DNA of 64,000 nucleotides from Cryptomeria japonica. Its lineage: Eukaryota > Streptophyta > Pinopsida > Cupressales > Cupressaceae. A program made the translations under genes and the position numbers. The first letter of the stretch is position 1; the number at the start of each line of letters is the position of its first letter. The stretch is taken from NCBI RefSeq assembly GCF_030272615.1, contig NC_081411.1, positions 826,268,397-826,332,396 of the forward strand, given 5' to 3'. This document shows positions 21,418 through 31,341 of the stretch, in pieces. The notes under the pieces are model-generated. The model was not told the DNA's origin, did no database searches, and was given only the letters and a program-made list of their open reading frames with translations.

Positions 21418-23427
21418 ATGAGTTTTACAACAATAAGCCCTACTTACACTATTCCTATTAGACGAAGCCTTAGAATTAAGTCTTTCCAATGTTTAATTAC
21501 TGAGGAGATGGAACCTAATTTGAATGACCTTTTTAACGAGGACATAGGTAATTCCTCTAATCCTCTTAATGATGAAGAAGCTCTCCATGAGGTTTCTGTA
21601 GAACAACTTTTGAAATTGGATAACCAATTTGATAATTTTCAGAAATGGATGTCTCAAGAATACCCCGATAGTCAAGCTCTTTCATTAATTAAGGGTCTAA
21701 AACGTATGGTTCAAAGTGATAAGAATGGAATTGATATTTTGCATAGTATTGCACACATCATGGATTCGAATGTGATGCCTATGAAGAGTTGTGCCAAAAC
21801 TTTAGGTTATACACAACCTCCTACTCAAGTCAATCATTCTATTCCTTTGACAACTTCTATTGCTAGTATACCTACTTTTACATCAAACATAATGACTACT
21901 TCAATACAAAACATTCCACCTATGATCACTAGTCATGGGGGCAATCCTTCCTCTTCAATCAACCCTCTTCCTTTATTCAATCCGACTTCTTCATTCATTC
22001 CTTCAATGAGTGTCCCTATTACATCTCCACAAATGAACATGACACAAGGGGGCAATTCATTCAACCATTCCATTCCTCCTTGTAGTGTTCCTTCTTTCCA
22101 ATCATCTCCTATGACTAATTATCATAGTGTCCCACCACCTTACTCTCAATCAATACCTTCTTTCAATAACATAATACCTCCATCACAATCTAACATGTCT
22201 AATATGAACTCTTCGACTGAAGCGACCATTAACAATCTTGCACAAACTGTCTCTTCTTTACAACAACAAATTGCCTCTATGAATCAATCTAAGTTTAGTG
22301 TGCCCACATTTGATGTTGTGAGCCCACTTTCTCTTGACATTGTTCGAGCTATCCCCCCTAAGCATGTTGAAGTCCCACAATTGGAGCTTTATAATGGTAA
22401 AGGTGATCCTCTAACACATGTTAAGACCTTTCAAACAATATGTACCGATTTTGCTCATGACCAAAGGTTGCTTGCAAAACTGTTTACTAGAACATTAAGA
22501 GATAAGGCTCTACAATGGTATTGCTCGTTGCCTTCCTATTCTATTACTTCTTTCCAACAACTTGCAAATGCTTTTATTCAACAATTTCAAAACAATATAA
22601 GTCCTAAAGTTACTTTGATTGATTTAATGCATTGTAAACAAGGTGTTAAAGAAAAAGTGTCTGACTTCATTGGTAGATATAAGCATTTGTGTGCTCAAAT
22701 TTCTTTTCTAGTACCTGACAATGATATTCAAAGAATCTTTATTTCTAATTTACAAAAAGATATTAGAGAAAAACTTCTGATTTCTGAGTTTACTTCTTTC
22801 CAACAGTTGTGCACAACTCTTCACAATTATCAACTGACTATGAGTCAAATGGAACAAGAAAATCCTATGGCTCTGAGTGATAAGGGTGATAGTAGTCAAC
22901 AACCATTTGGGAAGTTTAAACCAAACAGAGAGTTCATTAAGTTCAATGAAAACATCATCAACAACAATGTGAATGCAGCATCAGGTGTGCCTCCTATTTC
23001 TAAGTTTTTCAAGAAAGAGAGGAAGTTTACTCCTTTGAATGAATCATTGCATAGTATTATGAATAAGTTATTGGAACAAAATGTGCTTACTCTCCCTCCT
23101 ATAAAGCAAATAGATCCTGCAAAGATTAATTCACCCTATTTTGATAACAAATCTTTTTGTCAATTTCATCGTCAACCTGGGCATGATATTGAAAAATGTT
23201 TTGCTTTAAAGGGTAAAATTCAAGATTTGATTGATAATAATACTATCTCTGTTTTAGGTGTGAATGATAAAGGCAACACATCTGTAGCTCTTCCTAACCA
23301 AAATCTTAAGATTTTTACTGATCCATTACCTTCTCATACCTCTAATGTGATTGAGACTAATGATTCCTCTTTATCACGCAATGGTCTTGTGTCTATGACT
23401 CCGAATGTGATTAACTTTGTAGAGTAG
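21418..23427 (+). CDS. Gag polyprotein of element E
   Basis: An intact 669-codon frame. MSFTTISP at 21418 is the first ATG; MEPNLNDLF at about 21508 is an alternative start. After a Pro/Ser/Asn-rich stretch (residues about 130-280) comes the retrotransposon gag core at about 315-480 (LELYNGKGDPLTHVKTF, DKALQWYCSLP, LANAFIQQFQ, VSDFIGRYKHL). A zinc-knuckle-like CQFHRQPGHDIEKC lies near residue 580. It would form the particle capsid and bind the element RNA in the cytoplasm. The TAG at 23425 separates it from the in-frame protease and probably replaced a Gln codon. Confidence 0.88.
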   Translation: MSFTTISPTYTIPIRRSLRIKSFQCLITEEMEPNLNDLFNEDIGNSSNPLNDEEALHEVSVEQLLKLDNQFDNFQKWMSQEYPDSQALSLIKGLKRMVQSDKNGIDILHSIAHIMDSNVMPMKSCAKTLGYTQPPTQVNHSIPLTTSIASIPTFTSNIMTTSIQNIPPMITSHGGNPSSSINPLPLFNPTSSFIPSMSVPITSPQMNMTQGGNSFNHSIPPCSVPSFQSSPMTNYHSVPPPYSQSIPSFNNIIPPSQSNMSNMNSSTEATINNLAQTVSSLQQQIASMNQSKFSVPTFDVVSPLSLDIVRAIPPKHVEVPQLELYNGKGDPLTHVKTFQTICTDFAHDQRLLAKLFTRTLRDKALQWYCSLPSYSITSFQQLANAFIQQFQNNISPKVTLIDLMHCKQGVKEKVSDFIGRYKHLCAQISFLVPDNDIQRIFISNLQKDIREKLLISEFTSFQQLCTTLHNYQLTMSQMEQENPMALSDKGDSSQQPFGKFKPNREFIKFNENIINNNVNAASGVPPISKFFKKERKFTPLNESLHSIMNKLLEQNVLTLPPIKQIDPAKINSPYFDNKSFCQFHRQPGHDIEKCFALKGKIQDLIDNNTISVLGVNDKGNTSVALPNQNLKIFTDPLPSHTSNVIETNDSSLSRNGLVSMTPNVINFVE

Positions 23428-24285
23428 CAGAAAATCCCTAAAGAACCTTCCATCACATTTGATTCCAGTGAAACTATTAGGGCACCTGATGGTCCTTTAT
23501 ATATAGTTACAAAAGTCAAGAATACACCTTGCCATGGAGTTCTTATTGATCCTTCTTGCATGGTTAATGTCATTACTGAAGAATTTCTTTTTACTTTGCA
23601 ATTGAATCAAGTGATCTATGACAAAACAAATGTGGTTGTGAAATTATTTGATGCATTTTCTTCTCCTGCAATTGGTTATATTACATTACCTATTGAGGTC
23701 CATAACAAATCCCTTGATGTGAGCTTTGCTATTATTCCATCATCTGAACAATTTCATGTGAAGCTAGGCTATCCTTGGCTATCTTCCATGAAAGCTATTG
23801 CTTCTCCTATTCACAAGTGTTTGAAATTTCCCTATAATGGTGAAGTTGTTACTGTCAATCATAGTCTCTTTAAACTTGCTGAAAGAACTTCTAGCATTCC
23901 TATTGATTATTTTTGGCCTAAACAATTTCAATCTCTTCCACCGTGAAGTGATTATCTTTTCAAATCTTATCAAAAGTGGAAAAAAGATATGATCCTATCT
24001 CTAAGTGAACCTCAAACACCCAAACTTGATATTCCTATCATTCTTGAGAAGGAAGTTCTTCCTTTGAAAGATAAAACTAATGTCTTTCCTCAAGAAGATT
24101 CCCAACCCATTCCTATGGATGTGACTATGTCTATGTCTAATAAACTTTCTAAAAGTAGACCTATACCTCCTCATCATGATGGACTTGGTCTCCTTCCTAA
24201 ACCAAATATTCCTCCTTTATATGGAGTAGTTCCTCCTCCCTCTTATAGAGAAGAGACCTTCTTCTTCTCCTATTATCCAACCTAA
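23428..24285 (+). pseudogene. Protease-like domain and linker of element E
   Basis: Same frame as gag, after one stop. Readable are VLIDPSCMVNVITEEF, LPIEVHNKSLDVSF and KLGYPWLSSMKA, the layout of Tat-type retropepsins (compare LIDGEAGLNIC and LLGCPWIHEM in element F). The usual D-G-G/S-S motif is D-P-S-C, so catalysis is doubtful although the Asp remains. After a stop at 23944 a Pro-rich linker (PPHHDGLGLLPKPNIPP) continues to 24283. A frameshift near 24247 moves the reading frame. Confidence 0.75.
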
Positions 24286-24862
24286 GAGACCACAACCTAA
24301 ACACCCAAGTGATAAGGATGAGAACATTCCTCTTCCTCAATCTTCTCCACTTCCTACTAAGACTAGACAAAATCATTCTGCACGTGAATGCCAATGAAAG
24401 CGTCATCTTAGAGCTCATGCAACTGCTTCTCAAACTTTGCAATCCCCCAAAACACCTTCAACTAGTATTATTCCATTTTCTCCTCAGCCGAAAATTGAGC
24501 CAAAATCTCCTAAGCATAAGATGCATGATGATTTTGATCCTGTGCGAGTTAAAGATCCTATTTTTATAAATCTTGATGATGATATAGATGAAAATGTTAT
24601 TCATGATGAAAATGTTATTCCTCTTGCTTCTGATAGTGAATATGAATATGTTGATATTGATAACCATTTATCTAACGAATTTTCTAAAGCACTTATCCTA
24701 GCTCCTAGACAAGAACAACGTGGCTTGGAACATGAACATAGCCATTGTTTGGATCTTGTGATAGCTCCATCTGCTGTGTTGGATGTTCCTCCTCTAGCAT
24801 GTTTCCTACCTTCCCGAAATATTGATCAGCAAGATCGGGGGGTGGATGATGTCCTAGACTAG
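24247..24862 (+). pseudogene. C-terminal tail of the element E polyprotein
   Basis: After the frameshift, an acidic and Pro-rich tail (SPIIQPKRPQPKHPSDK, LDDDIDENVIHDENVI) ends with GVDDVLD and a stop at 24860. In full-length relatives this stretch would precede RT; here nothing follows. No domain is recognised. Confidence 0.55.
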
Positions 24863-25615
24863 TTCATTAGCATAGCAGACTCTCTCCTCCTCTCTTGATC
24901 TCTTTTGTTACTTCTTCTATGTGTTATTCTCATTCTTCTATTCGTTGTCCTTAGTGTTGTCTACTTGAGGATGATGCAAAGTATTGAGATCTCTTTTGGT
25001 CTCTCTCATGTTGACTCAAAAGACACATGTGTTCCCTTCTTCTAGGTGACCTTCCTTGATTGGGGAATGAAGAACAATTATGCATACATTCATATGATAT
25101 ACATGAATTATCATACAACATACTGACCCCAAGGAAAGTGAAGTCACCTCATGATTTGTGTTTTGTGTCTATTATCCTTGGGTTTATCTCACACCTGGGG
25201 GCTAAATCTTTGTGATAACATTCTCCTTTCCCTTCTCATTTCTTATGTGTATCACTACCTTAAAGCAATCACCCCCGATGAGGCATGTGCGATCGCTTTA
25301 ACATAGGGGGCATACACTCCGTCCATATCTCTTCAAGATTCTTAAAAAATTTCTTGGCGAACTTAGCTTTGCCTTGAAAATTTTTGGTATTTTTCTTGCA
25401 TGACTCATAGTGAGGGAACCTTACTACTATCAATCATGGTTCTCCCTCATGATTTTCCCTTTTACTTTGTCAATCGAAGTCGTAAGATCCTTAGTCCACT
25501 AGGGGCTTGGTGTATCTTGCCTCCTTGACATGGTGAAATTCTTTCAATGTTGTTTCCTTGTACTTTACAGGAAGTATGGGCATAAGCTTATACTCCCGCT
25601 AAAGTGGGGGCTCAA
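24863..25615 (+). other. 3' non-coding region and polypurine tract of element E
   Basis: 750 bp without a gene. AAAGTGGGGG at 25601-25610, five bases before the 3' LTR, is the likely polypurine tract priming plus-strand DNA. Confidence 0.75.
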
Positions 25616-26878
25616 TGTAGTGTCATAAAATTGTGACACTTGCAATTTCGATTGCATTTGGGTCTTCACAATGACGGTGCAACATTGAACTTGAATGGAG
25701 ACCCCGAAACCTATTTACGACATCAAAAACTGCATCTTTCTGCACCTTGGCCTGATCCTCCTTGCACCCTACTATCCCGGGAGGTGGGACCATGGTGCCC
25801 AGTGCCCTGGTCCTTCAGGACCATGGCGCCTAGCGCCCTGATTGCTTAGGACCATGGTGCCCAGGGCCCTGGTCCCTAGCTCTATTTTGGGCCCGGTCTC
25901 TTGTTGGGCATCGGGTCTTCGAGTTTGCAATTTGGAAAATAATGCTCCTAGGTTGGCCTAAGGTCGGAAAAATCAGTCTCCTAACCCTAATTGACAAGTA
26001 TATAAACTACACTTCCTCTCCCATTTGAGGGAGGAAGAAAAGGAGAAAAACATATGTGTGCAAGAGGCGGAAGCGATAGGCAAACATTCAAACATTCAAG
26101 CATTCAAGCATTCCTTCAAGCAATTGAGCATTCTAGGTCTCCATTCAAGGCTAGGTGTTGCATTCAAGACAAGGATTCAACCATTGAAGAGGAGATCACT
26201 TACAACATACAACATGCAACATCATTACACCTTTGCATGTAAGAATACAAACATTCTTACAAGAAGGTATCAGTACTTGATTACATTACAAACATTTACA
26301 TTTACAGCATTCTCATTTCTTGGTTAATTCCAAAATCGGGGTTTGACCTGAAGGCAAACCCCTAATCCCTAACCCCCCCAACCGTCCTCTCTTTTCTGTG
26401 TGTAGGTTTTAGGTACATGGCTGTAATTGAAGATCTGGAATCCTTGTGCAGAGACGAACAGATCCCCCTTCGTTTCGCGGATTTTTTGGAGGACCGTGTG
26501 CACTCCAGGTGCCATCGTCCCATCAACTTTCGCTCAAACTTGCAGGACAGCATCGTCTTGACATTTTACTGCTAATTTTAGGTCCGTAGCTTCATCCCGT
26601 GTCCCTATCTCCATCTACAAGCGAATCTTTCTTACTTTACATACACTCCTAATTCAATCCTTCTATGTACATTCTTTACAAAAGAGGGTATCCTTGTTGT
26701 CTCAACCCTTGAAACTCATTTAGAATTCAGTCTTGCATTGTGTGGGATTGGAACTTGTGAGTTTCAACCCCTCTTTTGAATGTAAAGTCTCTCCTAAGTG
26801 AAAATCGTCAATCCTAGTGACCTCCTTTCTCTCTCCTTGGAGTGGGGGAACACCTAGGGTTCGATTTTCCGCTTTACA
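25616..26878 (+). repeat. 3' LTR of element E
   Basis: TGTAGTGTCA...CCGCTTTACA, 1263 bp, followed by GATGG. Most differences from the 5' LTR are C/T and G/A changes. Confidence 0.93.
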
Positions 26879-27203
26879 GATGGTTCTGTGTTTTATGCCT
26901 GTCTATAAAATATATTGAACTAACTATTATGAAGATCTGATGTTAGTTTACCTGTTCATGCATTAGAGTTTAATGGTACTATAGTATTGAGCTAAGAGGA
27001 AAGCTTAGTGAGTGACCGGTTTATGATTGTTTCAGTTGTTCTGGGTTTTGCCAGTTGCATTCTGTTTCAACCAGTATCCTTGTTTGCTAGTCACTTGAAG
27101 TATTTGTTGTCAAATTGGTTTTGGACTGTATTTGTGTTTGTATTGATTCACCTCCCCCCTCTCAGTACCAGTTTGGTAGTATTGGTTCATCATTGAGTTA
27201 TCA
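26879..27203 (+). repeat. 3' LTR of element C, second part
   Basis: Resumes after element E with the duplicated GATGG, then TTCTGTGTTTTATGCC, and ends TTGAGTTATCA at 27203, matching 7744-8062. The short ORF at 27008 is LTR sequence. Confidence 0.9.
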
Positions 27204-29970
27204 CACCTACATGGTGATAGGCTACAGAACATTCTCAGCCAGCAAGATTAATTCTGTATCTGCTGTAGCGGTAAATGCCGCTTACTGGATGATTAAAGAG
27301 GATGCATCATTTGACTTATGCACCGGTATGCAGAGGAAACTCCTGTCTAACCTGAAGTCGATTAAACAGGATAATGCATTGAGATTCAAATTTGGACAAC
27401 TATTGGTTGGGTTGTTCTTCTATTTCCAAGGCTTCTTTCCTAGAGTAGGAGATGTCCAGTGGTCCCCTGACCAACCGGTAACCAAACAAATCAAGGAAAG
27501 CATTCAAGCTATCGGAACCAGTTACCCTGATGTATTGAACAAATATTTTGATGAGTTCAGGAGGAAGATGAGTCAAAGGGTGAGGATCTCAGGTGATATT
27601 GTTAAGAAATATGAAGATGACATCTGTTTCACCATCCAGGTGGACAAATGCTTAATGGAGGCTGTTGAGCCTAGAATGGAAGAAGTGGAGCCAATGGGCT
27701 ATGAGGTGACGTATGATATGCTGGAAGGGTATACCTCAACAATTATTGCCTCGCCTCTTGAACCTAAGGTGAAGAGGACTGGAACCTATCTGGAGAGGAT
27801 TGCACTGGTAGAGGAACCCTCTCTTAAGAAAAGAAAAGAACTGGCAGTAAAGAAAGCAAAGGCAGTGCCTGCAGCATTGGCACCGGCTACTACTGCAACT
27901 CCAAGAGTGACCAAGTGGTCACCTGCAAAGAAGAAACCGGAAGTGACACCGACAAAAGTCTTTGAAAGAAAAAGGAAGACTAAGTCAAATGAACCGGACT
28001 CTAAAGAGACTGAGTCTGATGAAAAGCCAAAGAAGGCTAGACAGACAAAGAAGATGAAGAAGAATTAACCAGCAACATCCACATTGGTAAATATTGATAT
28101 CTCCTCATACAAACCTTTGACACATTTTCAAAGGAAAATTAAGAACATTAGGAGAAAATTACTGCATGATTTAGTAGATTATTATGATGATTTTAATAGT
28201 GAGGAGAAAGATGAAGTACTACAAGAAATTATTCTTTATTTGTGTAAAAATGACCGGTCACCATCAGAGATTAAATCTCAGACATCGGATTCATTATATA
28301 AGGCATTAGATAATAAATGGCGCATTGCCATAGAAAAAGAACAGGAGATTAGGGAGAAAGTCTTTGCACAATACTTTCCCAACCTCTCAAACTCAGAATT
28401 ATTTGATGTTTTGGACCAAAATAAAGGACTCTTCTTCACAAGGAGAAGAAGACTCTAGTTGTTGTTGGGAAGAGTTGATGATGTTGAAAAAGACACTCAT
28501 CAACATATGAATCATGATATTCAAGCTCACAAAGCACAAATGGTCAACCTACAAGCAGAAAAAGAACTGGTCATATCCAAACCAGATGAAGTTTTTGATG
28601 AAGAAGGAAACCCAATTGAAGAACCAATTGACACTATTGATGTTGATGCTCTAGATGTAGAAGATGTCACTCAAGACATAACTTCTGAGGGAACAAAATA
28701 GAGGCAACAAGCCGAACAAGGCAGTGAGCAAGCCAAGGACACACAGGAAGTGGCTGAGGAATAGGCAAAGAAGAAGAAGAGGGATGAAGATGAGAAAAAG
28801 AAGAAAGAGGAAGAGAAGAGAAAAGAGGAAGAAGAGAAAAGAAAAGATGAAGATGAGAAAAAAGCAGAAAGAGGAAGATAAGAGGAAAAAGAAAGAAGAA
28901 GAGGATAAGGAAGAAAAGAAGAAGAAGGAAGAGGAAGAAAATAAGAAGAAGGAAGAGGAAGAAAAGAAGAAGAGGAGAAGAGGAAGGAAGCATAGAGGAA
29001 AAAGAAGGAAGAGGAAGACAAGGAACAAGAATAGAAGAAAGAAGTAGAGAAAAGGAAGAAGGAAGAAGCAGACAAGGAAGCGGAAGCGATGAAGAGCACA
29101 CAGAGGGAGACTCTGAAGGCAATTGGGAGTCAAGCCAAACCGGTTGATATCTCCAGTCCTATCGATCTCCAATCTGCAAGTGAGTCAGAGCTTATGCAAA
29201 GCATCAAGGTTGCTCAAGAGTGCCTTGAAATCATTTGTAGGAAAAAGGAGCAAGACATAATTCAAGCGGCCGTAGACACCCTTACCGGTTTGATCCCCGG
29301 TACCAATCTTCCTAACACTGAATCATCACTAGCACAACTCAAACTACTATGTACTATAGTGGATGATCAGGTGTAGAGCTTGGAAGAAGTAGCTGAGGCA
29401 AATGTCCAGAAAGAGCGTCAAAAGGCTCTTAACATTGCTCTAGTGAAAAAGTTGAATGAGCTTCAGTCTAAACTTCTGAAAGACCAAAAGGATATAAGGG
29501 ACGCTTTGGATGAGGGAAACTTGCTACTAAGAAAAATCTGTCAACCCCATCTATTCTGTGATGATATGCTAGCTCAGAAGCAAAAGCTTCAAATGGACTT
29601 ATAGTCTTACTTGAGCACATTTAAGCCACCTTATGATTCCTTTGCAACTTATGGGCAAACCGTTCACTGGTTCCAGATCCAGTCAGCCAAAATGGAGCAA
29701 GAGATCAGTACATAGTCTAGAGATTTGTAGGAGCTACAAGTGGTTTTACTTCCACATCTGCAAATTCTTCAGAAGTGTTATTTGAACCTGGATGCCTTGA
29801 CAGCTACGTAGGAGATGAGCACAGTTGATGCCATGGAGGAACAGGTATCCCAGATGCAAACAAAGAAAGAAGTGGCCACCTCCCTACTTGAGTCCTGGTC
29901 TCTATCCATGAAACAATTTTTGCAAGACTATAAATTGGTTTTTGACAAATATTATTACTTGTTGTCATAA
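27204..29970 (+). pseudogene. ORF2 of element B, main part (unknown function)
   Basis: Continuation of the ORF broken at 6476; one frame over about 920 codons with scattered stops. Order: globular block (YMVIGYRTFSASKINSVSAV, FKFGQLLVGLFFYFQGFFP, MSQRVRISGDIVKKYEDDI); basic linker (KKKPEVTPTKVFERKRK); a helical block from 28084 (FQRKIKNIRRKLLHDL); a Lys/Glu-rich coiled or charged stretch at 28766-29090; then helical C-terminal blocks (LMQSIKVAQECLEIICRK, KQFLQDYKLVFDKYY) up to the stop at 29968. No enzyme motif and no known family recognised. It could be structural or scaffold-like. Small frame slips occur in the purine-rich part. Confidence 0.65.
28766..29090. repeat. Purine-only low-complexity tract (Lys/Glu codons) in ORF2 of B
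   Basis: GAA/GAG/AAG/AAA repeats encode the charged stretch. All minus-strand Leu/Ser/Phe-rich ORFs and the frame-2 plus ORF over it are compositional shadows. Confidence 0.9.
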
Positions 29971-30303
29971 ACTTTTATTATTTTAATATCAAATGGAAAC
30001 AGGGTTGTTCAGCGGTACTTTGTCATTGTTGGCAAAGGGGGAGAAGTACTCTATCTATTTTGGAGAAGAATAGGGAGAAGTATCTGGCTCTAAAATTTTG
30101 ATATATGTTTTGATATATGCTTTATGCTCTGATATCTCAATGTTTATGATCTGTATGCAAAATTTCTATACATTGTGTTGATTAAGGGATAGTGTATATG
30201 CTTAGTGTGAGCAATTTTGTTAATGGCATGTTTTTGTTGTAAAACACTTAGATGTCAAAATTTTATTTTCCTAAGTGTTGCCATCAATGCCAAAGGGGGA
30301 GAT
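29971..30303 (+). other. 3' non-coding region and polypurine tract of element B
   Basis: 330 bp without a gene. CAATGCCAAAGGGGGAGA, ending at 30302 just before the 3' LTR, is a typical copia polypurine tract. Element H has the same tract on the minus strand (61601-61620). Confidence 0.8.
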
Positions 30304-31336
30304 TGTTGGCATTTTTGATGTTTATGTTGTGATTTTCATTGATGGACACACACTTGTATTGAGATCCGCTTTATATGTAAGAGCTAGAGCTCAACTGGTA
30401 TTTGTTCCAACCGGTATGTTGTATTCTAGTCTTTAGACTATTGGTGATTTTGCATAATGTGTTTCCCGGTCTGAAATGACATGTCGACCCCAAGCGGTTC
30501 ATAGATCTCAAGTGGTACAAGGGAGAAAAGCAGCATAACACATTCTTACCAGTCTTCATTTTTGTCAAACTAGCAACCGGTATTTTGTATGAACCGGTAA
30601 TACACTGTGATGAGTTACCAACTGGCATTTTGTGATGAGTTACCAATCCACCGATTGTTTGACGGTGTCGACACACTGATGGTGCTTTTTGTGTCATGTT
30701 ACTGAGTATGCCTAGATTCATTGAACCTAGGAAATTGTAATGTAATCCTATTGGACCGACATGAAATTAGATTCCTTTAAAAGGACATCATGTCTAGGGT
30801 TTCAGGTTGTTGCTGAAAGGGTTCATATTGTGCTAGGGTTTAAGGTGGTTGTTGAGTTGTTGTAAGAGCGATCTTATTTGAGAAGATCAAGTTGTAACTG
30901 AGAGAGATAGAGAAGATCGAAGCAATGCTGGAACGCATTAGCAGTGAGCTATACTGGTTCTAACCAAGCAGTTTGTGCTATTAGATAGATCAAACACTTG
31001 TTGATTACTCACATCTTTGACAAGTCTGTAGCCCTTAATCGGGTAGGCCCAAAAGCCTTTTGTAAAATCCTCTAACAAGGTGGTTCACTTCTGTGAATCT
31101 AAAATCCTCTACCAAGGTAGTCTTTAATCGGACTTATCTCCTAATAGAGATTGAGATTCCTAACAGGATCTGTTCTGGTGAAGAACATTGTAAGACCTTA
31201 ACCGGTCTGGTTTCTATTCTGCAGATAGTGACTTGTGAGTTCTATCTCACCGTGGTTTTTCCCAATTGGGTTTCCATGTCAAATATCTTGTGTTATGGTT
31301 GTATTGCTTTTGTGGGTGAATGCTTTATTTGTTTTA
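30304..31336 (+). repeat. 3' LTR of element B, truncated
   Basis: Begins TGTTGGCATTTTTGATG and matches the 5' LTR until CTTTATTTGT at about 31332. The last ~140 bp, present in the 5' LTR, are missing. A hairpin array again lies at about 31030-31215, including ATCTCCTAATAGAGAT, whose 5' LTR counterpart has lost pairing. Confidence 0.85.
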
Positions 31337-31341
31337 GACCT
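31337..31341. repeat. Target-site duplication GACCT, right copy (element B)
   Basis: Second GACCT directly at the truncated LTR end. Because the LTR tail is missing, coincidence cannot be excluded. Confidence 0.55.

Larger units (their letters stand above)
18956..26878 (+). mobile_element. Element E: gag-protease-only Ty3/gypsy-type retrotransposon
   Basis: A 7923-bp element with 1.26-kb LTRs, a PBS-like site, a gag-protease reading frame, a polypurine tract and a perfect GATGG duplication. There is no RT, RNase H or integrase, and no sign of a nested deletion junction, so it is a structured non-autonomous element of the kind described as gag-only terminal-repeat retrotransposons. Gag and protease resemble those of the Tat-type element F, the likely class of its helper. 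LTR copies look about mid-90s percent identical. Confidence 0.9.
6477..27203 (+). mobile_element. Element C: Ty1/copia retrotransposon (rearranged) inserted in ORF2 of B
   Basis: Two direct LTRs (6477-8062; 17691-27203, the latter split by element E), a tRNA-Met PBS and a copia gag-pol define it. No matching 5-bp duplication is visible: the flanks are AATTA on the left and CACCT on the right. The normal 3' end of pol and the polypurine tract are missing, replaced by DNA-transposon sequence D. The element is therefore rearranged, perhaps by recombination between copies. LTRs differ at roughly one base in twelve, so it is fairly old. Confidence 0.8.
3006..31336 (+). mobile_element. Element B: non-autonomous LTR retrotransposon with gag and a giant unknown ORF
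   Basis: Two related LTRs in direct orientation (3006-4182 and 30304-31336) enclose a PBS, a gag-like ORF, a very long second ORF, and a polypurine tract before the 3' LTR. I see no protease, integrase or RT that belongs to B, so it would need enzymes in trans. Copia element C is inserted in its second ORF. Without the nested insertions it would be about 7.6 kb. LTR and PBS style fit Ty1/copia, but the class cannot be proven without pol. Confidence 0.82.

Noticed and set aside
27008-27196. 62-codon plus-strand ORF similar to the one at 7868
   Set aside because: Both are the same LTR segment of element C.
28651-29172. Long minus-strand Leu/Ser/Phe-rich ORFs and an overlapping frame-2 plus ORF
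   Set aside because: They are complementary or shifted readings of the purine-only Lys/Glu tract of ORF2 in element B and have no domain.
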